43,744 nucleotides of DNA from contig NZ_JABCPZ010000073.1 of the NCBI RefSeq assembly GCF_013283785.1, forward strand, positions 1 through 43,744, read 5' to 3'. Source of the stretch: Nonomuraea antri (lineage in GTDB: Bacteria > Actinomycetota > Actinomycetes > Streptosporangiales > Streptosporangiaceae). The notes below the pieces were generated by a model. It was not told where the DNA came from. It worked only from the letters and a program-made list of their open reading frames with translations, and did not search any database. The position numbers were made by a program, and so were the translations under genes. Positions 25,417 through 34,003 of the stretch are shown piece by piece. Each line of letters begins with the position of its first letter. Position 1 is the stretch's first letter.

Positions 25417-26211
25417 TCAGGCCGCGTTCTTCCGATAGGCCCGCATGGCCAGCGGGAAGAACACCGCGATCGCCGCCGCCATCCAGATCAGCGCGCCGAG
25501 CAGCGGCCCGGTGACCTCACCACCGTTGAGCAGGCCGCGCGTGACGTCGGCCATCAAGCTGACCGGGTTGATCTGCGACCAGGCCTGCAGCCAGCCCGGC
25601 ATGGTCTGAGTGGGGACGAACACATTGCTGGCGAACGTGAGCGGCAGCACCAGGATGGTCATCAGTCCCTGTACCGAGCCGGGGGTCTTGACCAGCATGC
25701 CGAGGTAGACCGACATCCAGGAGAAGCTGAGCGCGAAGGCGATGAGCAGCGCGACGGCGCCCAGCGTGCTCACCGGCGAGGTGTGGATCCGGTAGCCCAT
25801 GATCAGCGCCAGGGTCAGCAGGACGCCGAGGGTGACCAGATAGCGGACGATATCGGCGAGTACGGCGCCGACCAGTGGCGCGGAGCGGGCGATCGGCATG
25901 CTGCGGAACCTGTCGAACACCCCGGTGCCGGCGTCGGCGTTGAGCGAGACGCCGATGCCGATGCTCGCCTGGAAGACGGTCATCACCATGATCCCCGGGA
26001 CGATCGTCTGGATATATCCGGAAAGGTTGCCGCCGCCGATCGCGCCGCCGAAGAGGTAGACGAACATCAGCAGGAACACGATCGGGGTCAAGATCACATC
26101 AACGAGCTGGACCGGGGTCTTGAGAATCTTGATGACGCCCCGGCCGGCCAGCGCGAACCCGTGCCTCGCGCCCTGAATCGGACCGATGCGAGTGGCGACG
26201 ACGGCGCTCAT
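25417..26211 (-). CDS. DrrB-like ABC-2 type export permease
   Basis: ATG 26211 overlaps the stop of the ATPase gene (ATGA) and has AGGAG at good spacing. The 264-residue protein has six membrane helices (VDVILTPIVFLLMFVYLFGG, IVPGIMVMTVFQASIGIGVS, and so on) and the ABC-2 signature around LPLTFASNVFVPTQTMPGWL followed by INPVSLMADVTRGLL, typical of daunorubicin-resistance DrrB permeases. With the ATPase it should form a homodimeric drug or lipid exporter. It is convergent with the regulator gene, only four bases apart. Confidence 0.93.
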   Translation of the reverse strand: MSAVVATRIGPIQGARHGFALAGRGVIKILKTPVQLVDVILTPIVFLLMFVYLFGGAIGGGNLSGYIQTIVPGIMVMTVFQASIGIGVSLNADAGTGVFDRFRSMPIARSAPLVGAVLADIVRYLVTLGVLLTLALIMGYRIHTSPVSTLGAVALLIAFALSFSWMSVYLGMLVKTPGSVQGLMTILVLPLTFASNVFVPTQTMPGWLQAWSQINPVSLMADVTRGLLNGGEVTGPLLGALIWMAAAIAVFFPLAMRAYRKNAA

Positions 26212-27164
26212 GCCGCACTCCTTTCCGTGGGGGTGCCGTGTCCGGTCAGCGCCAGGAAGACCTCATCAAGGCTGGGCAGGCGCAGACCCAGCTCGTCGGT
26301 CGCGATGCCGGCCGCCTCCAGCCTTCTGACCAGCGCGGACACCAGCATTGGACTGGGGGCGGTCGCGGTGAGCAGCCCGGTGTTCTGATCACGGACAGGC
26401 GGCGCGCCGGTCAGCTCGGTCAAGACCCCGGCGACCGCGTCCGCGTCGCCGGCCAGCGTCGGCCGTACATACAGGATCTGGCCGCTGATCTGCCGCTTCA
26501 GATCGCCCGGCCGCCCCTCGGCAACCACCCGGCCATGGTCGATCACGGTGATCCGGTCGGCGAGCTGGTCGGCCTCCTCCAGGTACTGGGTCGTGAGCAG
26601 CACCGTGGTGCCGTCGTTGACCATCTGCCTGACGACCTGCCACATCTCGTTGCGTGTGTGCGGGTCGAGCCCGGTCGTCGGCTCGTCCAGGTACAGCACC
26701 CGCGGCCGGCCGACCAGGCTCGCCGCGAGGTCGAGTCGACGCCGCATACCGCCGGAGAAGGTGGCGATGGAGCGGCCGGCGACGTCGGCGAGCTCGAACC
26801 GCTCAAGAAGTTCGGCCGCCCGCGCCTTGGCCTGCCGCCTGGACAGGTTCAGCAGCCTGCCGTACAGCACGAGGTTCTCGGCGGCGGACAGCGTCTCGTC
26901 GACCGAGGCGTACTGACCGGTGAGGCCGATCAACGACCTGACCGCCACCGGATCCCGCGCCACGTCGTAGCCACCGATCTCGGCCCGCCCCGCGTCGGGA
27001 CGTAACAGCGTGGCAAGGATCCGGACCGTCGTGGTCTTGCCCGCTCCATTCGGGCCGAGCACCCCGAGAACTTCTCCGTGCCGTGCCGTCAGGTCGACCC
27101 CATTCAGGGCGACCACGTCTCCATAGCGTTTCTCCAGGCCTTCAGCCTTGATCATGTACGGCAT
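26208..27164 (-). CDS. DrrA-like ABC transporter ATPase
   Basis: ATG 27164 follows AAAGGAG with good spacing. The 318-residue protein has Walker A GPNGAGKT (37-44), Q-loop near IGLTGQYASVDETL, signature FSGGMRRRLDLA (137 onward), Walker B VLYLDEPTTGLD, and the switch His replaced by Gln in VLLTTQYLEEADQLAD, which is usual in DrrA proteins. The C-terminal DUF4162-like part (LRLPSLDEVFLALTGHGT) is complete. First gene of a two-gene operon with the permease; the substrate is unknown, and antibiotic or metabolite export is likely from the family. Confidence 0.95.
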   Translation of the reverse strand: MPYMIKAEGLEKRYGDVVALNGVDLTARHGEVLGVLGPNGAGKTTTVRILATLLRPDAGRAEIGGYDVARDPVAVRSLIGLTGQYASVDETLSAAENLVLYGRLLNLSRRQAKARAAELLERFELADVAGRSIATFSGGMRRRLDLAASLVGRPRVLYLDEPTTGLDPHTRNEMWQVVRQMVNDGTTVLLTTQYLEEADQLADRITVIDHGRVVAEGRPGDLKRQISGQILYVRPTLAGDADAVAGVLTELTGAPPVRDQNTGLLTATAPSPMLVSALVRRLEAAGIATDELGLRLPSLDEVFLALTGHGTPTERSAA

Positions 27165-27209
27165 CGCGTCTCCTTTCCGAGTTCCGATGAGGATGACGAT
27201 GCCGCCGAC

Positions 27210-27252
27210 CGCTGATCGGACGCAGACAGGGCGCTAACAGGTCCCGTCAGCG
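27210..27252 (-). promoter_or_regulatory. Candidate operator of the exporter operon
   Basis: CGCTGAT (27210-27216), GACGCAGACAG (27219-27229) and CGTCAGCG (27245-27252) lie 46-88 bases before ATG 27164 and match the block at 22160-22202. The spacing inside the block differs between the two loci (13 and 4 bases at 22160; 2 and 15 here). Confidence 0.65.
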
Positions 27253-27525
27253 GCCATGGCGCGGGCTGACCGGCTGCGGGATCAGCCGGTCGCGCTCCGG
27301 CCAGGACTCGTACCCGATGTGATCCGCGTTCGTGACCGAGTAGTACCAGCCCGCGAAACTCGTCCCGCCCTTGGCCCAGCCGAAGGTCCGCACCGGCGGT
27401 ACCTGCTCGAACCGGACGCTCCAGCTCGCTCCCAGCGGTTTGCGACTCCGCACGCCATCGTGGTAGAAGTCCAGCTCAAACCCGCCAAGAGCCGGATCTC
27501 CGTGCTCAACCGCGAGTTTCTCCAC
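27247..27525 (-). pseudogene. N-terminal fragment of a TnsA-like transposon endonuclease
   Basis: GTG 27525 has AGGAG five bases upstream. The product reads LGASWSVRFEQVPPVRTFGW, GWYYSVTNADHIGYESWPER then D, which resembles the TnsA-like endonuclease of actinobacterial Tn7-like elements, where the motif is HVGFESWLERD. Only about 85 residues remain of some 230; the catalytic Asp/Lys part is lost at 27247. On the minus strand TGTCA lies at 27603-27599, about 75 bases upstream of the start, where a Tn7-like left end would be expected. The assignment rests on one motif plus context. Confidence 0.5.
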
Positions 27526-27879
27526 CGTCACTCCTGACGACTGGCCGACGCGTCACTCAGCCTTCGGCGGCACGAAATTAGTGGGCATCAACCTGCGATG
27601 ACAATGACCAGCCGTCGCTGTCACAGGACGGCTGATCCGAATACCACTGGGGCCCGCTGGAAGGCGATGTCGCTGAGAAGCAGCAGCATCTCGTGGGCAT
27701 GCGGTGGGAGCATCGGTGTGCAAGCCGGAACAAGGTGGCGCTGGTGCAGCCCAAGTCCAAGGTCAAGTCGTACGTGGCGGCCCACCGCGATATCGCGCGG
27801 TGCACCGGCACCTCGCACTCCTGCGTGTGGAGACCAAGAGCAGGGCCGCCTTCGGGACGGGCGTGCCGGCCGCCCCCGC

Positions 27880-28026
27880 CGTCGGGCCGGCCGGCCGCGC
27901 GTGATCGGCCCCGCCGAGCCGGCCACGCTGCGCCGCCTGGTGGACGACGGTGCCTCAGTCACCGAAGCCGCCCGCACCCTCAAAATCGGTCGTTCCACTT
28001 CCTACATCGCACTCGCGCGACGCTGA
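27880..28026 (+). pseudogene. C-terminal HTH of a serine recombinase
   Basis: The frame ends GRPRVIGPAEPATLRRLVDD then GASVTEAARTLKIGRSTSYI and ALARR, the standard resolvase HTH_7 tail. Upstream (27600-27880) several frames are open but none gives a catalytic domain; the stretch VETKSRAAFG in another frame may be a shifted piece. It is a resolvase relic, unrelated to the copy at 8917. Confidence 0.65.
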
Positions 28027-28604
28027 TCAGCGGGTGCCCATCCCGCATCCCGCACTGCAGCGGGCCGCTGGGCTCCTGGCCGTGTCGGAACGCCGACCCA
28101 TCTCGTAGCTCTTGAGGGGGAGGAGACCACGTCCGGGTCCAACGCCGTCCACAGGAGATCATCGTGCGGACGCGGCACGTAGCCGGGTAGGGGGCCACCG
28201 CCGATCGCCTGGTGCACGCCCAAGACCACAGGGTTCCACATGCCCACAGGTCGTCCCGCCCCAGCATTTGCCGGCGGCGCAGGGAGCGGGCTTGTGAGCG
28301 GACGCTGGTTCTGCGCGTCGTCGTTGGTCCGTTTCCAAGCGCTCAGACTGCCCCGCACAGCGTCTGGGTCCTCTTCCCGCGCTTCCACATACTGCCGCAA
28401 CGCCTTGAGCAGCGGCTCAACCCGATCGGTCCAACTCGGCAGACGCTTTAGCTCCCCGCTGACCAACCTCTCTACCGTGGTCAAAGGGGTACCGCTGCGC
28501 CGTGCCAGCCACGTCGAAGCGGGCTTCCAGACTGCAGCGCGGGCACCGGCTAGATAGCTGATGAACGTCTGATCCCCGCTGCGCCCCTTCTGCTGTGCCA
28601 CCAT
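28002..28604 (-). CDS. Truncated STAND-type protein, N-terminal part
   Basis: ATG 28604 has AGGGA ten bases upstream. The first 85 residues are a helical HTH-like domain (TFISYLAGARAAVWKPASTW, LTTVERLVSGELKRLPSWTD). Then comes VVLGVHQAIGGGPLPGYVPR followed by PHDDLLWTALDPDV, which I recognise as the conserved linker just before the P-loop of actinobacterial HTH-STAND ATPases. The expected Walker A never appears: the frame degenerates after residue 155 and ends at 28002, within the resolvase relic. So the large ATPase and repeat domains were deleted. It may still be expressed as a short protein. Confidence 0.55.
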   Translation of the reverse strand: MVAQQKGRSGDQTFISYLAGARAAVWKPASTWLARRSGTPLTTVERLVSGELKRLPSWTDRVEPLLKALRQYVEAREEDPDAVRGSLSAWKRTNDDAQNQRPLTSPLPAPPANAGAGRPVGMWNPVVLGVHQAIGGGPLPGYVPRPHDDLLWTALDPDVVSSPSRATRWVGVPTRPGAQRPAAVRDAGWAPADQRRASAM

Positions 28605-28957
28605 GCGTACCGTTCCCTGACCTCTCAGCAGGAATCACGGTTGCTGGTCAGGATGCGCTGCCGCACAGCGTAGACAGCCCGTTCGCCGGCGGGTACAGAC
28701 AGACGACCTTGCTCGCCATGGATGGCGATCTGTGACGAACCGGGGTAACCCGGTGTTGCCCCAGATTCGGGACGCAGCCGATCATCGGCCAGTGAGATCG
28801 GGGGCATGCCTCCAACCACACCACGACGCACCCGACCGGCAGCGCTGGCTATCGTCTGGGTCTTTCACCCCTTGATCAGCGCCCTCCTCGCCGGCGTAGA
28901 AAGTAGTCGCTGTCTTGGTGGTGATCGCGACTGCGCTGTTCGGCACTGATCGGCTTA
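28605..28957. other. Gap with a doubtful short frame
   Basis: A minus-strand frame from ATG 28807 to 28625 would give 60 residues (MPPISLADDRLRPESGATPG and so on) ending 20 bases before the STAND gene. GGAGG is too close to the ATG to decide the start and I recognise no family. No other feature is apparent up to the IS end at 28958. Confidence 0.3.
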
Positions 28958-29847
28958 GAGCGCCTAACGCAATGAAGTGAGGCGCCGCCGGCAGATGAGC
29001 GCGCAGGCCGGCTTGAGGAAGGCCTCGTGGATGTCGGCGCGGATCTCCCAGCGGATACGCAGGCGGCGGAAGGCGTGCAGCAGGGCGAAGGCCTGCTCCA
29101 CGACCCACCGTTGTCTGCCCAGGCCGGAGCCGTGCTCGGTGCCGCGGCGGGCGATCAGCGGGCGGATCTGCAGCTCTCGGACCAGGCGACGGTACTTGTC
29201 GTGGTCGTAGCCGCGGTCGGCGAGCACCACGTCGGGTCGCTGCCGTGGTCGGCCGCGCTTGCCGCGGATCTTGGGGATGGCTTCCAGTAGCGGGCGTAGC
29301 TGGGTGACGTCGCCCGCGGTTGGCGCCGGTCAGGATGGTGGCAAGGGGGATGCCGGTGGCGTCGGTGATCAGATGGTGCTTGCTGCCGGCCCGTCCGCGG
29401 TCGACCGGGGACGGACCGGTCTGCGGCCCCCTTTTAGCGCTCTGATCTGCGAGGAGTCCACCGCAGCCCGGGAGAGGCCGAGCAGGTCGGCGGCACGCAG
29501 CCGATCGAGCAGGACCTCGTGCAGCCGCTGCCACACGCCGGAGGCGTTCCACTCGGCCAGCCGTCGCCAGCACGTCATGCCCGAGCCGTAGCCGAGTTCC
29601 TGCGGCAGGTGCTCCCAGGCGATCCCGGTGTACAGCACGAACAAGATGCCCTGCAGCGCCAGTCGGTCATCCAGCCGCTTGCGCCCTGGATGCCGGAACC
29701 GCCGCTGACGCGCTGCGGTAACAAGGGCTCGACCACCGCCCACAGCTCGTCGCTGACCCTCCCACGGCTTCACCGTGGCCATCCGCACTCCCTCGCTTCG
29801 CTGCAGCGAGAGATCAAAGCACAACATGATCATTCTGTTAGGTGCTC
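28958..29847 (-). mobile_element. IS5-family insertion sequence, copy A (damaged)
   Basis: The element is bounded by GAGCGCCTAACGCAATGA on the left and TCATTCTGTTAGGTGCTC on the right, which are near-perfect 18-base inverted repeats. It is about 890 bases and strongly similar to copy B at 40603-41490, which runs in the opposite direction. Flanks are TTA on the left and CAA on the right, so no target duplication remains. The right end touches a DUF1330 gene. Confidence 0.88.
28964..29782 (-). pseudogene. Transposase of IS copy A, frameshifted
   Basis: Reading leftward, the first part has a scrambled start (VKPWEGQRRAVGGGRALVTA where copy B has WEVSDELWAVIEPLVPQHQR), then FRHPGRKRLDDRLALQGILF and SQIRALKGG before the AAAAGGGGG slippery site. 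The second part has the DDE region (LADRGYDHDKYRRLVRELQI, RRGTEHGSGLGRQRWVVEQA) and RRLTSLR at the end. The altered N-terminal frame and additional mismatches around 29310-29330 (an extra base before GGCGCC) indicate loss of function. Confidence 0.8.
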
Positions 29848-30138
29848 CAAGGGCTACTGGTCAGTGTTTACCCCGCCATTTCCGACCCTGAGAGGCTGAC
29901 CGCCTACGACAAGCTGGCCGGTGCGGCTGTCCAGGCCGGGGGCGGGCGCGTCCTGTCCGTGGGCGGCCGAGTCGTCGCCCACGAGGCCGGAAGCACGCAT
30001 CGCGTCGTTCTGATCGAGTTCGACAGCTTTGAAGAACAGGCCGTCGCGGCTTACGAGAGCGAGGCATACCAGAAGGCGCTGGCGGCGCTCCCCGACGGCT
30101 TCGAGCGCGACTTCCGCATCATCGGAGGCGTCTACTGA
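29842..30138 (+). CDS. DUF1330 family protein whose start lies in the IS end
   Basis: The protein (98 residues) has the DUF1330 core: ISDPERLTAYDKLAGAAVQA, GGRVLSVGGRVVAHEAGSTH, VVLIEFDSFEEQAVAAYESE and GFERDFRIIGGVY. Family members begin with KGYWV-SVY; here the DNA still reads AAG GGC TAC TGG in another frame, and one G is missing after it. The present GTG at 29842 is inside the terminal repeat of IS copy A. So the IS hit the start codon region, and the one-base loss restored an open frame (LQGLLVSVYPA). No ribosome-binding site is apparent, so expression is doubtful. Confidence 0.6.
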   Translation: MLQGLLVSVYPAISDPERLTAYDKLAGAAVQAGGGRVLSVGGRVVAHEAGSTHRVVLIEFDSFEEQAVAAYESEAYQKALAALPDGFERDFRIIGGVY

Positions 30139-30349
30139 CCGGCGGGCCCAGCCATCGCTGAGCATCCGTCACCTGATTCGCCCACGATGCTGAATACGCA
30201 CATGATGCTGAGTGCCTAGGCACTGAACGATCGACTCCCGAGACGAGTTCGACGCCCTGCCCCGCGAGGTCCGCGGTCGAACGCGCCGTGGCGGGCGTGC
30301 ACCGTCGCGAGCAGGCGCACGGACAGGTCGGCGACGGTGGAGGCACAGC
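30139..30349. other. Gap with a 14-base palindrome
   Basis: AGTGCCTAGGCACT (30211-30224) is a perfect palindrome, preceded by two GATGCTGA repeats (30186 and 30204). On the minus strand a stretch reading TVADLSVRLLATVHARHGAF might be the tail of a lost gene. No start codon or site supports it. Confidence 0.35.
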
Positions 30350-31813
30350 TCAGCGCCCGCACGTGAGGCGGCGCTCGGCGGGGATGCGCAGGCGCAGCAG
30401 GTAGTCGTCGACCGCCCGCCGGGTGCAGGCCGTACGCTGATAGGCGCCGTGGCCCGCGCCTTCATAGGTCACCAGCGCCGCGCCCCGACCGAGCTGGCGG
30501 CGGACGCCGACCGCCCACGCGTGCCCGGTCGCCGGGTCGTGACGCGCGTTGACCAGCAGGATCGGGGGAGTGCCCGCCGGCACCTTCAGCCAGTGCTGGG
30601 GGTTGCGCGGCTCGACCGGCCAGAGGGCGCAGGTCAGCGCGAACGCCTGGGTGTCGGGTTGGGTACGCATGTGGGGCGCGACCCGGCGCATCTTGGCGGT
30701 GTGGGCGGCGAACCGCCGGTGGTCGGGAATCGTCAGCCGCCAGTCCTGGCAGGCGGCGGGGGCCGGATGCTCGATCTCCCGCACCTCGGGGCCCGGCCGG
30801 CCGCGTACGACGCCGCGCGGTCCCGGCCTCCCCGACTCCAGTGAGGCGATCCGCTCGGCCAGCCAGGAGTAATCCGGCCCCATGAGGCCGCCCAGATGCG
30901 CCTCTGTGGCCAGGTCGTACGCGCTCAGCACGCGGCCGGCCAGGGCGGGATCGCGCAGCGTGCCCCGGTCGGCCCGGGCCATCAGCCCGTCCCAGATCCG
31001 CGGGACGTCCCTGCCGTGCAGCGCGCACGCCCGGTCGCGGGCGCACCAGCGGGCGAACGCCAGGAACGCGTCCTCGGCGTTGGCCGCCTGGCTCACCAGG
31101 AAGCGTCCGGTGGGCAGGCTGTGGTCGAGGACGCTGTCCAGCGACATCGCGCGGAGGTTGCGCCCGAACAGCTCGGCGTAGTGCTGCCCGAGTAGCGTTC
31201 CCGCGGACACGCCGTGGTAGCTGATCGTGTGCTCGCCGAGCGCGGCCCGTACGGCGTCGAGGTCGCGGGCGACGCTGACCGCGTCGAGGTGATCGGCTAC
31301 CGGGCCGGTGCGGTGCCGGCAGTCGGCGGCCAGCTCGGCGGCGTACGCCCGGAGCCGATCGAAATCGGCCCGGTCACGCGGTGCGGGCAGGGGCTCGCGC
31401 CGGACGATGTCGGCCGAGCACCGCACCGGGGAGCTGCGCCCCACGCCGCGCGGGTCGAAACCCACGACGTCGAATCTCGCCAGGATCTCCTTGCTGAAGT
31501 ACGTGCTCGCCTCGCCCTGGACGAACTCGGTGCCCGGCCCGCCGCCGACGTTCACCGCCAGGACGCCGATGCGCCGCCCGGGCTCTGCTGCCTTGAGCCG
31601 GGCCACCGCCAGACCGAACCTCGCCCCGTCCGGCCGGTCCCAGTCGACCGGGACCTGCAGCTCACCGCATTCGACGGCCCGGTTGGCCGTACACGGCGCC
31701 CATGCGATCTGCGGCTCCGCCGCCGCGACACGGCCCGGAAGCACGGTCACGCCCGGGAATGCGAGCACAATGCCCGTGAGCACCGCACCCAGCTTGTGTG
31801 CGAATCCCATCAT
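30350..31813 (-). CDS. Secreted TAP-like alpha/beta hydrolase (tripeptidyl-aminopeptidase type)
   Basis: ATG 31813 has GAAGGAGGAG at good distance (TTG 31840 is the alternative). About 487 residues: a signal peptide (MMGFAHKLGAVLTGIVLAFP to AAA), the N-terminal WAPCTANRAVECGELQVPVD motif, oxyanion region VNVGGGPGTEF, nucleophile elbow YHGVSAGTLLG with Ser, RGVGRSSPV, and the C-terminal TAP-like domain (PPILLVNARHDPATGHAWAV, then GAGHGAYQRTACTRRAVDDY) with the Asp and His of the triad. It belongs to the SlpD/SlpE-type secreted aminopeptidases of streptomycetes. It is exported and probably trims peptides outside the cell. The gene is divergent from the two-component system and may be its target. 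Confidence 0.93.
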   Translation of the reverse strand: MMGFAHKLGAVLTGIVLAFPGVTVLPGRVAAAEPQIAWAPCTANRAVECGELQVPVDWDRPDGARFGLAVARLKAAEPGRRIGVLAVNVGGGPGTEFVQGEASTYFSKEILARFDVVGFDPRGVGRSSPVRCSADIVRREPLPAPRDRADFDRLRAYAAELAADCRHRTGPVADHLDAVSVARDLDAVRAALGEHTISYHGVSAGTLLGQHYAELFGRNLRAMSLDSVLDHSLPTGRFLVSQAANAEDAFLAFARWCARDRACALHGRDVPRIWDGLMARADRGTLRDPALAGRVLSAYDLATEAHLGGLMGPDYSWLAERIASLESGRPGPRGVVRGRPGPEVREIEHPAPAACQDWRLTIPDHRRFAAHTAKMRRVAPHMRTQPDTQAFALTCALWPVEPRNPQHWLKVPAGTPPILLVNARHDPATGHAWAVGVRRQLGRGAALVTYEGAGHGAYQRTACTRRAVDDYLLRLRIPAERRLTCGR

Positions 31814-31911
31814 GAAGCTCCTCCTTCGCGACTTCGTCAATCCAAGGCGGTGCGGTGAGCGGGCGCAGGAGTCTCCGCACCCAGTTCCGGGGGTGGGCAG
31901 GCCCTACCTCG

Positions 31912-31917
31912 TACAGT
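31912..31917 (+). promoter_or_regulatory. Likely -10 element for a leaderless kinase transcript
   Basis: TACAGT is followed after seven bases by ATG 31925, the spacing expected when transcription starts at the A of the start codon. No ribosome-binding site precedes that ATG, which agrees with leaderless translation. Confidence 0.55.
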
Positions 31918-31924
31918 GGCGGCC

Positions 31925-33175
31925 ATGGAAATGGCAGAGGCGCTGCGCAGGGCTCCCCTGCGCTTCGTCGTGTCCACGTGGCCGCTGCGCAGCGCCACCT
32001 ACGTACTTACCGGTGTGGTCAGCGGCCTGCTGGCCCTGGCGTGGGTTCCGGTGGCGCTGGTGGTGGGCGGGTATGTGCTCATGCCGGTGCTGACGTCCCC
32101 GCTCCCGGCGGCCGAGCGGCGGCGCATCGCGCTCCTCGGCCTCCCCGCGTTGCCGGACCCGCACCGCATACCAGCCCGTGCTGGGCTCGTCGCCTGGCTG
32201 CGGGCTCGACACACCGACGCGGCCACCTGGCGCGAGCTGGCCTACCTGGTGCTGCACGGCAGCGTGCTGCTGGCCGTGAACGTCGTTACGCTGCTGCTCG
32301 GCTCGGCCCCCGCGCTGGTCTACCTGAGCGGCGTCGCCAACCTCACGACCTCGCAGCCCGGCGGACCGGCGTCCGCCACGCCCGCGACGCGGGCCGACGC
32401 CGCCGACGGCCAGGTGTTCGCGCTGGTCGGCGGGGCGGTGCTGGCCATGCTCGGCACCGCCGTCCTCCTCTCCTACGCGACGGCCCTTGCCGCGCTGGCT
32501 CACGGCGCGCTCGCCCGCCTCCTGCTCTCTCCCGGCGACGAGGCCCGCGTCCGCTCACTGACCAGCTCCCGCGCCCGCCTCATCGACGCCTTCGAATCGG
32601 AGCGCCGCCGCATTGAGCGCGACCTGCACGACGGCGCCCAGCAGCGGCTCCTGAGGCTCGGCATGACGCTCGTCACGGCCCAGCTCGAACTCGACCACGA
32701 TCCCCAGGCCGCCCGACCCCTGCTCGCCCAGGCGGCTGACGAGGCCAGAGCCGCGCTCGCCGAGCTGCGCGAACTGGTCCACGGAATCCACCCCCGGGTG
32801 CTCACCGACCTGGGCCTCCGAGCCGCCGTCGCCGACCTCGCGGCCGGCTTGGCCGTGCCGGTGACCGTCGCGATGGACGTACCGAAACGATTACCGGCGC
32901 CCGTGGAGTCCACGGCGTACTTCGTCGTCGCCGAGGCCCTGACGAACGCCGCCCGGCACGCCGCCGCCACCGAGATCACGGTGACCGGCGCGGCCACCGC
33001 CGACACCCTGACCATCGTCGTAGGCGACAACGGCAAGGGCGGCGCGGACCCGGCGCGCGGCACCGGCCTCACCGGACTGGCCGACCGGGTCGACGCTCTG
33101 GCCGGCACCATCACCTTGACCAGCCCGCCCGGCGGGCCCACGGCCCTGCGCCTGGAGTTGCCGTGCTCCGAATAG
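31925..33175 (+). CDS. NarL-type sensor histidine kinase
   Basis: Start at ATG 31925 from the leaderless promoter; GTG 31916 would add three residues. The protein (about 416 residues) has four to five N-terminal membrane helices (ATYVLTGVVSGLLALAWVPV, VFALVGGAVLAMLGTAVLLS), a HisKA_3 dimerisation helix with phospho-acceptor His in ERDLHDGAQQRLLRLG, and a HATPase_c domain (EALTNAARHAAATEITV, GDNGKGGADPARGTGLTGLA). It should phosphorylate the adjacent response regulator, whose gene overlaps by 13 bases. The signal is unknown. Confidence 0.93.
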   Translation: MEMAEALRRAPLRFVVSTWPLRSATYVLTGVVSGLLALAWVPVALVVGGYVLMPVLTSPLPAAERRRIALLGLPALPDPHRIPARAGLVAWLRARHTDAATWRELAYLVLHGSVLLAVNVVTLLLGSAPALVYLSGVANLTTSQPGGPASATPATRADAADGQVFALVGGAVLAMLGTAVLLSYATALAALAHGALARLLLSPGDEARVRSLTSSRARLIDAFESERRRIERDLHDGAQQRLLRLGMTLVTAQLELDHDPQAARPLLAQAADEARAALAELRELVHGIHPRVLTDLGLRAAVADLAAGLAVPVTVAMDVPKRLPAPVESTAYFVVAEALTNAARHAAATEITVTGAATADTLTIVVGDNGKGGADPARGTGLTGLADRVDALAGTITLTSPPGGPTALRLELPCSE

Positions 33176-33810
33176 TGCTCGCCGAGGACGCGTTGCTGCT
33201 TCGCGAGGGGCTGGCCGCGCTGCTGGCCCGCTTCGGCCACGAGGTGGTGGCCGCCGCCGGCGATCCGGACGCGATGTCCGCCGCCGTCGCCGAGCAGTCC
33301 CCCGACATCGTGGTCACCGACGTACGTATGCCGCCCACCTTCACCGACGAGGGCCTGCGCGCCGTCGTCGCCCTCCGCCACGCTCACCCCGGTCTTCCCG
33401 TCCTGATCCTCAGCCAATACGTGGCCACCGCCTACGCCGCCAAGCTCCTGGAATCCACGAACGACGGCGGCATCGGCTACCTGCTGAAGGACCGCATCCT
33501 TGAGGTGCGCGAGTTCGTCGACGGGGTCGAACGGGTCGCCGCCGGCGGCTGCGTCATCGACCCCGAGGTCGTCCGCCGCCTCCTCACCCGTCACCACGAC
33601 CCACTGACCCGCCTGACGCCCCGCGAACGCGAGATCCTCGCTCTCATGGCGGAGGGCCGCTCCAACACGGCGATCACCAACGAGTTGAGGGTGAGCGAGA
33701 AGGTGGTCGGCAAACATATCAACGCCATCTTCACCAAGTTGGATCTCCCGCCCACGGTCACCGACGACCACCGCCGCGTCCGCGCCGTCCTGATGTACCT
33801 CCGCGCCTGA
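33163..33810 (+). CDS. NarL/LuxR-type response regulator
   Basis: The start lies inside the kinase gene, so the two are co-translated. The 215-residue protein has a receiver domain with acidic pair ED (8-9), phospho-acceptor Asp53 in VVTDVRMPP, Ser/Lys positions in ILSQYVATA and YLLKDRI, and a LuxR HTH (LTPREREILALMAEGRSNTA, VSEKVVGKHINAIFTKL) at about 150-195. It should activate or repress nearby genes after phosphorylation; the divergent hydrolase is the best candidate. Confidence 0.95.
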   Translation: MLRIVLAEDALLLREGLAALLARFGHEVVAAAGDPDAMSAAVAEQSPDIVVTDVRMPPTFTDEGLRAVVALRHAHPGLPVLILSQYVATAYAAKLLESTNDGGIGYLLKDRILEVREFVDGVERVAAGGCVIDPEVVRRLLTRHHDPLTRLTPREREILALMAEGRSNTAITNELRVSEKVVGKHINAIFTKLDLPPTVTDDHRRVRAVLMYLRA

Positions 33811-34003
33811 TCCCGCCCCCGACCCTCGTCTCACCGTCGCCGGCAGGGGGTTGCCCGCCGATGACAGCAAAGGTCGGTGAGTGGATCGATCGGAGCCATG
33901 ACCACCTGTCCGGAGGCCGGACGGCGGGATCTCCGTCCTGCCACCGCGGCTCTGTCGCGATTGCCGGCCCAGATGCCCAAGGCTCAGAACCGGCGGTCGG
34001 GGT

